The position numbers were made by a program, and so were the translations under genes. The notes beneath the pieces are model-generated. The model had not been told where the DNA came from and made no database searches. It was given only the letters and a program-made list of their open reading frames with translations. Positions 12,702 to 24,254 of a stretch of 64,000 nucleotides of DNA are shown piece by piece (the first letter of the stretch is position 1; each line of letters starts with the position of its first letter). Source of the DNA: Siphonodentalium dalli (lineage: Eukaryota > Mollusca > Scaphopoda > Gadilida > Siphonodentaliidae); the NCBI GenBank assembly GCA_032622095.1, contig CP136068.1, forward strand, positions 122,887,989 to 122,951,988. Direction: 5' to 3'.

Positions 12702-13236
12702 GCATTAGATCATGCCATGAATCTCTACTATGGCTAACGCTCGTATATATAGAGATCATATTCCACCTGTACAAAACCTGGGAAGTGTCAGTATTGACAG
12801 GGAATCTTATAAAATCGAAAACATAACAAAGGGAATATATTTCTTTGTTATTATCTCTTTCTTAATAATGTACTTCACTGTAGGTGAAGGTCGCAACTCG
12901 AATTTCGAAATTTCACGATTTAAGTGACTTTGTGAGCGATTTTGCTTTGGGTTTTTTACAATTATGGAATTTATCCTGGGTAATTAGTTGAAAGTTTGTT
13001 GCGATATCGGCTCTCAAAAGTAAAATAAAATGCTATTTCGCGTTGGGACCTTCACATATAGTGAAGTACACTATTAAGGAACAGATAATCACTAAGCAAT
13101 ATATTCCCCGCGTTATTTTTTCGACTTTATAAGGTTCCCTGTCAAAACTTCAAAAAGTTCCCAGATTTTGTACTGGTGGAATATGATCTCAACGGGCGTT
13201 AGCCATAGTAGAGATTCATGGCATGATCTACATGCG
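12702..13236. mobile_element. Long terminal-inverted-repeat element, ~535 bp
   Basis: About 195-205 bp at the left (from AGATCATGCCATGAATCTCT) reappears inverted at the right (ending GATTCATGGCATGATCT). Both arms contain TTCCACCxGTACAAAA, a TTGACAGGGAA segment and the GTGAAGTAC/GTACTTCAC pair. The arms differ by scattered substitutions and small indels and flank ~145 bp of unique centre. No transposase is encoded. Confidence 0.85.
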
Positions 13237-14640
13237 CATATACTTTCCCATTTAAACATTTCGCAAATTGGCACCCCACTTTAAACAATTTCGGAATTGA
13301 CAGCTATACTGTACCCTCATACAAAGAGACTGGCCTCTCGATTAATTGTGCTCATGGAAAATATTTTATATATTGAGAACATTACTCTTGCATAAGACAC
13401 GAAAATACATATAATATAATAAAATATCATATAATATGAAATACACACATAGTGTTTCTGATAACGAATTTAAACCACGAGTGGGATTGGCGAATCACCC
13501 CACGAGCTTAGTAAAATATACAGTTATATAGTTATAACAAAGAGTGACTTCAGAATTGTTCAAACATTTGGCGGCATACCTGTATAATGGGGATTCATAT
13601 ATGTTCTATATAATATAGAAGCGAATCGCCATCAATCCGCATCAAGTCGAGAAATGTATTGAGTCAGCAGTTTTAGCAAATATTTGCGGTGGCTTTCTTC
13701 GCAGTGTCGGTGTGAACGCCCTTGACCAGATTTGTCAGCTGTGCTTTTAAATCTTTGTCTACCTGTACGTTGATAACTTTCATTTATATCTTCATACCTG
13801 TAATCAGACCACGTCGACCCAGTTGCATACACAGTAAATAATTATCTCTGGAACATTCGCAGTACATGCATACACAATCACAGTGTTTAAACAGAGATGT
13901 GAACCGACGCATGTGTGACAAAAGTCACGTGAAAGTAGGACACTGTGCGATCTATATGTTAAAGTCATTAGCTTCACTCCCGGTGGGCATATATTTGATG
14001 TAAGACAGAACTGTGCCCGATATACCACAAGAAAGGTCATAAAAAACTAGAAAGAAACCCCCAATGTGGCATATTATTAGTGCGGTACTCGCCCTGTATT
14101 AAATTGTTGAAAACTGCGATCAGAGTAAGAAATCTTCTCAGATACTAACACATTTTCGGAGCGAATCAGCGCGCGGAGTCTCATGGAATTATATTCGGAG
14201 GAAATCGGAACCACCCGAATAACGACGATCGGCTGGCACGCACGACTGGGAGAACAGCCAAAACAAAGGCCGGCATGTCGATAACGAAAGTAGATTCAAC
14301 AAAAAGAGAAAAAAACAAACAAAATAATAGGGGGCCTATCATAGTTTTTGTATTCAAGTTTTCTAAGTAAAATGTCGACAATTATTTGGCAACAAACAAA
14401 GTTTTCACACTCTGTATATATATTTATATATATATGGAATTTTTGCAAATTTAGGAGAGAATGAGTACGTATTCACAGTGTGCAAAAGACGATTGGCACA
14501 CCTCCGAAATTATCCAGGTTCACCAATAATAAACAAATCTGGGAATTCTGCCTTCTAATCTAACGTCAACATATTTGGCCGAATACAAGGTAAAGTTATC
14601 TGCATGCGAATTATTGACTTCTGTAAATGTAAATTATAAG
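13237..14640. other. No gene supported; one weak minus-strand ORF
   Basis: A GC-richer patch lies at 14160-14290. A 66-codon minus ORF at 14181-14381 has a hydrophobic stretch near its start resembling a signal peptide. Without a homologue or splice context it is left unannotated. The rest is AT-rich with nothing recognisable. Confidence 0.35.
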
Positions 14641-14641
14641 C

Positions 14642-16385
14642 ATCTTACATCTTACATCTTCTGTGTCTTTACGGCCAGCATTGACCAACCCCAGAACGTG
14701 GTCTGAGTATATTCCTAACTATATATATAGGCTATCTGTAAATGACTATTTAGATATGTCGTACATGACCAGGATCCATCCGGAGTTTTCATGCATTAAT
14801 TACATGTATATATACAGTTGTAGATTCACTTTGCTATACCCCCAGTAAAATCACTCGCTGCATGTGTAATCTATGGCAGAGTATGGCAGCATAAAGTTGG
14901 AGTCCATTTACATTGGTTACCTCTTCGTTGCTTTCGTCATTTCTTGTGTTGGATATGTCCAGTATTCTTGATATTTTCTCTTCTTCATTTAGGTCTTTAA
15001 ACTGTTTTTTAAATATATTGTTGTATTCAGTTGCAAATTGTAGAAGGAATTCTCTTCTTATATGATTGAATGCTGAGCATCTAAGGATGAAATGGGACGT
15101 TGTTTCCTCTTCTATTTTGCATAGCTTGCAGATACCATCAGATGTCTTGTCATATTTCTTCTTTAAGGTTTCAAGTCTGTATGTTCCAGTGACTAGTCTA
15201 AGGATTGTGTTGAGACGTGGGATAGCTCTCACGGGATTCCCAATGATGTTAAGAACTGGATGATGACGTCCGGATTTATATGCCTCGATGTTTAATAATC
15301 TGAGTGAAGGATATAATCTGGCACTGCATGTTGCTCGTTCAATCCAATATGTATTAATTGCAGTTTTCACTTCTGTCTTCCATTGGTCTTTATTATATGG
15401 ATTGTCTAGTAGATCGGTGGGTGATGGAAGTTTGTATTTGAATAATACTTGTCTGACGGCCGCAAACCAGCTATGACTGGATGAGTCTTTCAATAATAAT
15501 TGTCGTGCAGCTAGTCTTCTTTCGATACTGTTTGAGGGTAGTCGACATATGTTGTTGAAGAATATAAGTGCTTTGGTATCGATGGTTGCTTCAACGGGTA
15601 GTACTCCTGTCAAAATATGTACAGCTGGATCCGGTGTTCTTATTGGAATTGCCAGAATCTGTTTCAGCAATTTCTTCTGAAAAATTTCTAATTGTTGAAG
15701 ATGGTGACGATTTGGTAATATGATCTCACATCCATACAGAAGAATTGGTAGAATGTAAATATTGTATAGGTGGATACATGTTTGAGGATCCAATCCATTG
15801 TGTCCGTGAAACCCTGCAGGCATTAAGCTATAAGCAGATCTTCTGGCTTTCTTTATGTTGTTTGAGATAGATTCTCCCATTGTTTTCTCAATTGATGGTG
15901 CACGAATAATCCCAAGATGGGTAGTTTTCTCTACAGCTGGCATTTCTGATGTATTTATGTTCCATCTGCGTTGTTCGTTGACAGGATTACGGATGTTGGT
16001 TGGTTTCACAGTGATGGTGACACTTTTTTGAGGTTGGAGGAGATATCTATGGTTCCGGCTGTATTCTACTGCAACGTTGATTAATTGTTGTAGCTCCATT
16101 GGGTTGTTACTAATTATAGCAACATCATCAGCACAGGCAGTAGCATTAAGGCGTATATTTCCAATATTCGTTCCCGCATCCGTTTGGTCAAATTTCTCCA
16201 GGAGATCTTCAATGTATATTTTATATAGATCTGCACTCAAGATACCACCTTGTAAGCAATATTTCAATAATATTTGACATCACAATAGACCAATCGTGCT
16301 GAGCTAGATCGATTGGTCTTCCTGACACTGTTGTAAGAGATTTCTTGAATATTGAAATTTTGTTTGCTTGAAGATTTGTTCAAAT
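14642..16385 (-). mobile_element. 5'-truncated non-LTR retrotransposon (LINE)
   Basis: The body is the reverse transcriptase ORF described separately, followed on the minus strand by ~180 bp of 3' untranslated sequence. It ends in short tandem AAGATGT units (14642-14660), the kind of simple-repeat tail seen on several LINE clades. Upstream of the ORF, similarity to an RT-like reading frame continues to about 16385 in another frame. The endonuclease and the first RT motifs are absent, consistent with 5' truncation at insertion. Confidence 0.8.
14834..16267 (-). CDS. Non-LTR retrotransposon reverse transcriptase, C-terminal part
   Basis: A 477-codon open frame covering the distal part of a LINE reverse transcriptase, which copies element RNA at a nicked target site. 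Visible motifs, in order: QGGILS at residues 6-11 (the QGxxLSP-type box); CADD at 45-48 in the catalytic position usually written Y/F-A-D-D; THLGI at 116-120 (the primer-grip LG box); and LYNIYILPILLYG at 167-179 in the thumb. A Cys-His cluster follows, C380-x2-C383-x8-H392-x4-C397, as found after the RT domain of jockey/R1/I-type elements. The annotated first codon is a TTG and only marks where this frame opens; the true N-terminus is missing. Clade assignment is not possible by eye. Both catalytic aspartates (47, 48) are present and there is no internal stop, so the copy is fairly young, but it lacks the fingers and endonuclease and cannot be autonomous. Confidence 0.9.
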   Translation of the reverse strand: MKYCLQGGILSADLYKIYIEDLLEKFDQTDAGTNIGNIRLNATACADDVAIISNNPMELQQLINVAVEYSRNHRYLLQPQKSVTITVKPTNIRNPVNEQRRWNINTSEMPAVEKTTHLGIIRAPSIEKTMGESISNNIKKARRSAYSLMPAGFHGHNGLDPQTCIHLYNIYILPILLYGCEIILPNRHHLQQLEIFQKKLLKQILAIPIRTPDPAVHILTGVLPVEATIDTKALIFFNNICRLPSNSIERRLAARQLLLKDSSSHSWFAAVRQVLFKYKLPSPTDLLDNPYNKDQWKTEVKTAINTYWIERATCSARLYPSLRLLNIEAYKSGRHHPVLNIIGNPVRAIPRLNTILRLVTGTYRLETLKKKYDKTSDGICKLCKIEEETTSHFILRCSAFNHIRREFLLQFATEYNNIFKKQFKDLNEEEKISRILDISNTRNDESNEEVTNVNGLQLYAAILCHRLHMQRVILLGV

Positions 16386-16489
16386 TTATGATGAATATAC
16401 CAGCAAAAAATTATACATTGTCTTTCATTAGTTTCAAAATTGTCTTTCATTAGTTTCAAAATGAATAAGAATAATTTTTTTACAAAAAA

Positions 16490-17335
16490 ATAGTTGTAAC
16501 TTGAAAGAACAATTTAGAGTAGGCCTACTCCCTTTATCCAAGATTCATGCTGGCTGTGAAAGACCGATGGGATTATTTTAGCCCGATCGGTATATTTTAG
16601 CCCGATCGGGCTATTATTGATTGATCGGTGGTTCACCCAGACCTGTAGGATATGCGCACTATAGGATATAGATAAGGCGTTTTATGTATGGGAGCTAGGC
16701 CTATTTCACTTGAAAGAACAATTTATAGTAGGCCTACTCCCTTTATCCAAGATTCAGGCTGGCTGTGAAAGACCGATCGGTCTATTTTAGCCCGATCGGT
16801 CTATTTTAGCACGATCGGGCTATTATTGATTGATCGGTGGTTTACCCAGACCTGTAGGGTATGCGCGCTATAGTATATAGATAAGGCGTTTCATGTATGG
16901 GAGGCCTATTTCACTTGAAAGAACAATTTATAGTAGGCCTACTCCCTTTATCCAAGATTCAGGCTGGCTGTGAAAGACCGATCGGTCTATTTTAGCCCGA
17001 TCGGTCTATTTTAGCCCGATCGGGCTATTATTGATTGATCGGTGGTTCACCCAGACCTGTAGGGTATGCGCGCTATAGTATATAGATAAGGCGTTTCATG
17101 TATGGGAGGCCTATTTCACTTGAAAGAACAATTTAGAGTAGGCCTACTCCCTTTATCCAAGATTCAAGCTGGCTCATGTGAAAGAACGATCGGTCTATTT
17201 TAGCCTGATCGGTCTAATTTAGCCCGATCGGGCTGTTATTGATTGATCGGTGGTTCACCCAGACCTGTAGGATATACGCGCTATAGCATATAGATACGGC
17301 ATTTCATGTATGGGATACCCATTTCACATTTATTA
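16490..17335. repeat. ~205-bp tandem repeat, four copies
   Basis: TAGGCCTACTCCCTTTATCC recurs at 16520, 16729, 16934 and 17139. Inside each unit the short motif GATCGGTCTATTTTAGCCC is repeated two to three times and ends GATCGGGCTATT, giving local inverted-repeat potential around CCGATCGG. Confidence 0.92.
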
Positions 17336-17464
17336 TTCAATTACGATCAAGCGCAAATATTTCGCAAAATAACATCTATCATTTGCGGTTCAGTGTAAAT
17401 CATTTGCGCAAATAAAAATTAATATGCATTGATATCACCCCCCTGAATTAATTTTAAATGGCAC

Positions 17465-17830
17465 AGACCCACCATATGAGGGAAGCATCCCCCCCCCCCC
17501 ACAGTAACCCCAATATCTCTTTTATGACCATGGAAATGGTAGAGATGTGTGCAGGATATATCTCTTTTATAAAATATACTAGATCTCTGGGATGGAGACA
17601 CAAATTCTTGGGGACAGGGATGCTGATAATATGAAAATTGGGGTTTTCCCCAATTTCAAGTCAATAAGTACACCATATGAGGGAAGCGAGTCCCCAGTAA
17701 CCCCGAATTCCATATTTATGGCCATGGAAATGGTATATATCTGTGTAGGAGATGTCCCTTTAATAAAATATACTAGAGCTCTGGGAGTGAGGCACCAATT
17801 CTTGGGACACCAGGGACAGAGATGCTGATA
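17465..17830. repeat. ~198-bp tandem duplication
   Basis: CACCATATGAGGGAAGC at 17471 and 17672, CCATGGAAATGGTA at 17527 and 17723, and AAAATATACTAGA at 17572 and 17765 mark two diverged tandem copies. A poly-C tract sits in the first. Confidence 0.8.
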
Positions 17831-19100
17831 TATGCATATGGAAATATTTTTTCTTCAATGTTTCAGTATTATATGGGGCTACTACTATGGGTCCATGATA
17901 ATATACTATGAGATGGACTCTATCATTCACAATCAGAGGGAAGTATAAAGGGAGTGTTAGGTATTTGCGCTTAAAGGTACGGTTGGCCTTGGCGGTGGGT
18001 ATCCTGTGAAAATATTTCCACCCGTCAAAAACCGCCACAAACAGAAAGAACAACAAAATGTAGACATACTTTGTCCGTATACAAATGAGAAATATCGCAT
18101 AAACAGTATGTTATTGTCATATTTTTGACCATTGTTATGTAAACAAAAGCATAAAAAGTAACTTTTCTGGTGTTTGTTTATATTATGATGGTAAACATAA
18201 AGAGCGTTCTTTGTGGGTGAATTCCTGATATGGAACGAATAAAGAGCGTTTCTGCCATGTGTGTGTGATTAGCCAGCAGCATTGTGTTGTCTTCTGTAAC
18301 ACAATCAGGCTCTTGCTTAGGTAAAATATAGTACATCTTTATGATAACATGCTGTTTACGCGATGGTCATTGTATATATGAACGAAACTGTATGCGTTTT
18401 AATGTTTTTCTGCTTACGGTGATTGGAACAAATATGAATATTTTCGACAACTAAGGCCTCACGTGCCTTTAAGCGCAAATATATTGATAGACATATACTT
18501 GCGCTTAAGCGCAAATGATTCATTTTCACATTTTATATTAACTAATTGCATTTAAGCGTAAATCAGTTACGCTTAATGTAATCATTTACGCTTAAGCATA
18601 ATTGACTTATGCGTTATCAAAATACATTGGAATTATATTAAGAGCAATAATTTCATCGGCTGTCTTACCTTATATGTATATTTGTATAATCTGATGTATG
18701 TTAACTTACTGGCATTAGTAATGTGGTTGCATCCATTTCAGCTTGAGTATGTGGAGTTCAATGGGGGTGTATATGAATTACGGTTAAGCGCGACTCATTT
18801 ACGCTTAAGTGGATTTCATTTACACTTAAGCGTAATTGAAATGAATTATGCTTAAGCAAACACATGTACCTATCTCCAACTGGTTTCCTCAGTCTGAACA
18901 TCCATCTTAGTATGGGATCTGGGTGGAGTCCTCACCTATGTTTGAGTAATGTTTTATGGCCTGAGTTAATTTGAGTTTAGAGCAAATCACATGGGAGTCT
19001 TTTTTACATTTATTATTTATTTGCATACAAATATTTGCGGTTAAGCATAAAGCAATTGCGCTTACTTAGTGCAAATACACAACACTTTTTTACTTCCATC
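17831..19100. repeat. Cluster of GCTTAAGC / GCGCAAAT motifs
   Basis: Variants of TTTACGCTTAAGCGTAAAT, whole or as half-sites, occur many times (for example near 17970, 18472, 18502, 18555, 18575, 18588, 18783, 18803, 18828, 18850, 19035, 19060). A further group (17350-17410) lies just upstream. The motif is a near-palindrome on both strands, separated by unrelated AT-rich sequence. No gene is recognisable. The origin, degenerate minisatellite or dispersed binding-site-like motif, is unknown. Confidence 0.65.
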
Positions 19101-20131
19101 CAATTTTAACTGTCAATGATTGAGTCCATCTTATGGTATATTTATTTGGGCCTATATAAACTCAAAAATTGAAGAAAACATAATTCCATATGGATATCTA
19201 TATCACTATCGCTGTCCCAAACAAATACGGTCTGTACTAGAATAGTGAATAGCAATATGGCACACATGTAGCATTGCACAGGTAATTAAACAGTTTGGAA
19301 TACACATGTAAGACAACTCTTTCTGCACGAGACTGTACCTGCTGTAGTTCGATCATAAAATCGGTCAACGATCTGCAAAGATTACAAATTTCTATAAATA
19401 GTAACATTTTCAACTGTCACCGTTGTTCATTGCTCGATCATGACCACTTTGATTATAATTCTTTCATAACTCGGTCAATGTTCTTCCGTTGGTGATTTCA
19501 GGCAATAATTCCTTTTATATCCCTCCCATTCGAATTGACTATACCGCTTGTTTTTCGTTTTATTAAGCTGATGTTACGCTATTCCAGCAAACGGCCTTCC
19601 TCCACGGAAGCTATTTTCTGAGAACGAAAGCCGACTCAATCCCGACCAAGTCGGAAGTGTTCGGGTGTTTCCGCGACTGCACACGACAACTCGTTTGTGT
19701 ATTTATTTCGCGTTTACAGTGGAATTATTCGTCCCGATTGAGGGAAAGTAAATAGTTAGTTACGTGGCATTATAATTAGTACAAACTGATATCTGGTTAG
19801 GGCATTTCGTGTATGGGGGTTATTTTATTCAGTCTTTCCACAGAATAACGCAGGGAACTCACATATGGTGTAAGCGCTTTTTTAAGGGGGAGACGAACGT
19901 TTAGCATCCACCCAGCCAAAAATGGCAAGAGATTTTCCAGAAATAATTTTTCTGGATCTGTACTGTGGCAAAAAATCCTTGAGTTTCTCATATCACCATC
20001 TTCATTGTATATAGAATCTGAGCAATTATTAAGAGACAACAAAAACAACGGCTTTTTATGGAACAAACGTCACAGCTGCCTGCCAATATATGTTACGTAT
20101 ATCGTTTGTCAATATATATCGTTTGTCAATA
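19101..20131. other. No gene recognised
   Basis: A relatively GC-rich, CpG-containing patch at 19600-19740 stands out from its AT-rich surroundings and could be an exon or promoter remnant, but no ORF or splice pattern supports this. Confidence 0.3.
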
Positions 20132-20474
20132 GAAATTTTTGGAACCTGGGTAACTTTATCACAGAAAACCGGTGAGAGTGACCTATTCAGCTCTAGTACT
20201 CCCCCGACATCATGCCTGCAATAACTGTCGGTCATCGTTGTTAGGAATCTCATATCAGGGAACCATACAATGCAAGCCGACCTATTTGATATGGCGGGTC
20301 ACATATATATGATACGATCGGCGAAGCTTGGTGACCTATATACTGGGCTATATGACACAATGTGGGAAGCTGGTTAACCTATATTATGCATTGAGGGATA
20401 TAACACATCTAGTACTGCTGAATAGGTCACTCTCACCGGTTTTCTGTGATAAAGTTACCCAGGTTCCCGAAATT
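20132..20474. mobile_element. Foldback element with ~65-bp TIRs
   Basis: The left arm, including GGAACCTGGGTAACTTTATC and ACCGGTGAGAGTGACC, reappears inverted from 20407 to 20474. The interior holds a copy of the TTTGATATGGCGGGTCAC terminus of the 460-bp foldback family (20287-20304) and a segment similar to 21430-21510. It appears composite. Confidence 0.75.
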
Positions 20475-20496
20475 GTGATAATAAAAAATACGATCC

Positions 20497-20715
20497 ACAT
20501 CATTACAATGACAATTCCGCGATTTCAACCCGACATACTATAAAGAAATGTCGTATATTGAAAATGATATACATATATTGCCAAACGATATACGTATATT
20601 GACAGCCGATATACATATATTGACAGCCGATATACATATATTGACAAACGATATACGTATTTTGACAAACGATATATACATATATTGGTAAATGATATAC
20701 ATATATTGGCCCACA
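20497..20715. repeat. 21-bp minisatellite, short array with shared left flank
   Basis: About eight imperfect copies of ATTGACAAACGATATACATA. The ~50-bp left flank (TTCCGCGATTTCAACCC... through ATGTCGTATATTGA) is also found directly left of the longer array at 22463. The minisatellite is therefore embedded in a larger mobile or duplicated unit rather than arising twice. Confidence 0.88.
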
Positions 20716-21230
20716 ATATACATATAATGGCCGTTGCCCAAAATGGCTGCCACCGCGGCCATCTTTAATTTTGTTGGCACACCCTGCAGGTCACATTTAT
20801 GAACCAATATTCTTGAAATTTGCTAGAATTACTAAGTACAATGACTCGATGAGAACGACATATTTTTGGCCAAGGCCGACGCCCAAAATAGCCGCCCTGG
20901 CAGCCATCTTGGATTCCATTAGCACACCCTACAGGTCACATTTATGAACCAATTTACTCGACACTTGCTAGGATGACTTAGTACAATCAGTCTACGAGAA
21001 CGTTCTATTTTGGGCCCGGTCCGACGCCCAAAATGGCTGCCATCTTGAATTTATTTGGGACACCATGCAGGTCGCATTTATGAACCAATTTTCTTGAAAC
21101 TTGCTAGGATGACTTATAGTACATCCAGTCGACGGAACTTCCTGTTGGATCATGTCCGATACCCAACACGATTGCCATCTTGAATTTATTGCATTTATGA
21201 AGACACCAGATTGAGCGACATGCAGTGTCA
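20716..21230. repeat. ~141-bp tandem repeat, 3.5 copies
   Basis: GTCACATTTATGAACCAAT-type segments recur near 20790, 20935 and 21072. Each follows a CCAAAATGGCTGCC...GCCATCTTG palindromic motif and precedes CTTGCTAGGATGACT. The copies are substantially diverged. Confidence 0.85.
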
Positions 21231-21582
21231 CGGTTCACATGGTATTTTGTTCATAATATAAACATGGATAGACAATTATCTGACTGCACACTCAGAAATT
21301 TCATGGTAGTCAAAAGGTTGCACTTGAAAATAGATATGATTGATATAATATGAACGACTTGTTTACATTCAGTCAATATATATTACAGTTTGTGACAACA
21401 GGGAATATATCGGAAATGACCCAACATATGAAGCTCCTCTCCCGACCTCATGCCCGCAACAGCCGGTGATAACTGTTGGTCATCGGTGTTAGGAATCTCA
21501 GGGAACTATACATTGTTCCACTGAAATTTATATGGGTACAATTGATACGTGTGTTGTTTGTATTGTTCGATATCAATCTTTC

Positions 21583-22030
21583 CATATCAAATCCAGTCAT
21601 AAGTCGGGATTTTGTTTACCCTGTGCCAATGCATTCTCTTATATATGCGAGTCGACCATAGGTCACCTCGCATATATAAGAGAATGCATTGGCCTAACAA
21701 TTTTTATCATGTTTTTTAAATAAATGTTTCTTACAATTTTTAGGACATAAAATAAAAAACATCCATTACCCTGCAGGGAGCCCCACAGATATATATAAGC
21801 ATATAGAAGAGTGTCGTCTGCTCATGTTTGTCTGGGACTCTGTATGGGTGAAATTACAAAATTGTTAAAGAATACAAGAACAAATTATTAAAATTGTAAA
21901 AAATTGTTAGGCCAATGCATTCTGTTATATATGCGAGGCGACCTATGGTCGACTCGCATATATAAGAGAATGCATTGGCACAGGGTAAAAAAAATCCCGA
22001 CTTACGACTGGATTTGATATGGCGGGTCAC
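21583..22030 (+). mobile_element. 460-bp foldback element, copy a (left end truncated)
   Basis: It contains the full structure of the five-copy family: TIR (ATATCAAATCCAGTCATAAG here), a 69-nt hairpin, ~250-bp AT-rich centre with a CCCTGCAGGGAGCCCC segment, a second hairpin, and the right TIR ending GATATGGCGGGTCAC. The left terminal GTGACCCGC is missing. Orientation follows the centre, the same as copies c and d. Confidence 0.88.
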
Positions 22031-22462
22031 ATGTGTGTTGGTGTTAATCCGCAGATATCGGGTTCGTTCCAATAAATTTATTTGAATTTAAAGGGTACCC
22101 AAACTAAATTCCCGAATCAGGCCCTGCTGGGCCATCTTGTTTTTTTCCCGAACGACACTAAAATCACTCGCTCCGGGCTTCCATCTACATGTCATCATAC
22201 ATAAAAAGTTCATGAAGATTGTTGGATCCCTATGAACTCTAGCAAATCGCTAGCAAACCATTCATATAAATGACTTACATTGATCTTTCTTAATAAAGAC
22301 TTCATGACTGTTATGAAAACGGAAACATTACTGAAATATTAATTCTCGCGAATTTGGATCGTTATCGAGAAGGCGTTCTGATCATGATATAACTTGCAGT
22401 TCTGAGTTCTTAGATAGTCTCAATCAATTCTCAAATGGTGAAAACAATTCAGATCCGCCAAA
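22031..22462. other. No gene recognised
   Basis: AT-rich sequence without ORFs or clear repeats, between the foldback element and the minisatellite flank. Confidence 0.4.
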
Positions 22463-24030
22463 CAGCATTGCAATAATGATTCCGCGATTTCAGCGCAACA
22501 TGCTATAATGAAATGTCGTATATTGACAAACGATATATATATATTGGCTACCGATATACATATATTGACAAATGATATACATATATTGACAAACGATATA
22601 CATATATCGACAAACGATGTACATAATTATGTTGACAAATGATCTACATATATTGACAAACGATATATATATATTGACAAACGATATACACAAATTGACT
22701 ACCGATATGACAAATGAAATACATATATTGACAAACGATATACATATATCGACAAACGATGTACATATATTGACAAACGATATACATATATTGACTACCG
22801 ATATACATGTATTGGCAAATGATATACATATTATATTGGCAAACGATATACATATATCGACAAACGATGCACATATAGTTTTTGGCAAACGATATACATA
22901 TATTGATAAACGATATACATATATTGATAAACGGTATACATATATTGACAAACGATATACATATATTGACTACCGATATACATATGTTGGCAAATGATAT
23001 ACATATTTTGACAAACGATATGCATATATCGTCAAACGATGTACATATATTGACAAATGATATACATATATTGACAAACGATATACACATATTGACTACC
23101 GCTATATATATATTGACAAATGATATTTTAATATATAAATGCGAATGTCTGTGTGTGTGTTTGTGTGTGTGTGTTCGCGATGAACTCGAAAACGGCCGAC
23201 CCGATTTCGATGAAACTTGGTACGTGGGGGTGTTTTCGGCCGGGGGTGACATATGCCTATTAATTTGCCCGTGCGACGTGACCTCGACATCGGGTAATTT
23301 CAAGGTCAAACGCCCGAATATCACGGGATTTCGATGAAACTTGGTATGTGGGGGTACCTAAGGCCGTGGAGTGGCATAAACCTATTAATTTGCCCGTGCG
23401 ACATGACCTTGACCTTGAAATCGGGTCATTTCAAGGTCAAACGCCCGAATATCACGGGATTTCGATGAAACTTGGTATGTGGGGGTACTTTTGTATCGGG
23501 AGTCTCATAAGCATATTCATTTGGCCGTGCGACGTGACCTTGACATTGAAATCGGGTCAATTCAAGGTCATATCGCCAATTTTGATGGGATTTCGACGAA
23601 ATTTGATACGTGGGGTTACTTTTGTCCACTGAGTGTTTTGGACGGGTCGAGTCGTGACCCCGACCTGACATTGACCTTCAAAATGATCAATTCAAGGTCA
23701 AATCGGGTAAAACCGGTGGATTTCGACGGGCACGTTTGTCAGGTACTTTTGTCCGGGCAGTGTTTTGGACTGGTAAAATTGTGACCCCACTTGACCTTCA
23801 AAATGTCAGGACGAAGTCGGGTCACCTTCTAGTATATATATATATATATATATAGACAAACGATATACATATATCGACAAACGATGTACATATATTGACA
23901 AACTATATACATATATTGACTACCGATATACATATATTGGCAAGTGATATACATATATTGACAAATGATATACATATATTGACAGACGATATACATATAT
24001 TGACAAACGATATACGTATATTGGTAGAGA
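22463..24030. repeat. 21-bp minisatellite, main array (interrupted)
   Basis: About 29 imperfect copies of the 21-bp unit run from 22515 to 23125 and about eight more from 23855 to 24027. A Helitron (23126-23832) separates the blocks. Variants (GACTACC, CGACAAACGATG, GGCAAATG) recur in the order of a longer unit, so part of the array has higher-order structure. The period is a multiple of three, which yields open frames with heptad-like peptides on both strands; these are not genes. Confidence 0.92.
23126..23832 (+). mobile_element. Non-autonomous Helitron inserted in the 21-bp minisatellite
   Basis: It begins TTTTAATATATAAATGCGAA, followed by a TG-rich microsatellite, and ends in GAAGTCGGGTCACCTTCTAG. 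It sits between A (end of a minisatellite GATA) and T, the usual Helitron target dinucleotide. Inside are five ~125-130-bp units marked by GATTTCGATGAAACTTGGTA (23203, 23328, 23459, 23588, then a partial at 23720). The canonical 5' TC is not present and the 3' hairpin is degraded, so the start is inferred from the host array. Confidence 0.72.
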
Positions 24031-24254
24031 GTCACATAAGGCAGCTGTGGCGTTCCATAGATTTTAATACATTTGAGAGGTTGAAAATATTATTTGATTT
24101 TTTGTCCCTTTCGGTACCAAGAACTGCTAGAATAATTAATAACTTCACACAAAAATCCAATCACCAAATAGCTTATTGTCTTGGCTCTATGACAGAAGGC
24201 TTCATTTGTATCATAATGTTGAGTTAGATTTTTAATTGCATAATCTAGCATCAT

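Noticed and set aside
14181-14381. Secreted peptide with signal sequence (66 codons, minus)
   Set aside because: Only the hydrophobic stretch supports it; there is no cleavage-site confidence, homologue or splice context.
20525-24035. ORFs up to 226 codons with heptad-like repeats resembling coiled coils
   Set aside because: Artefact of a 21-bp minisatellite whose period is a multiple of three; both strands are open.
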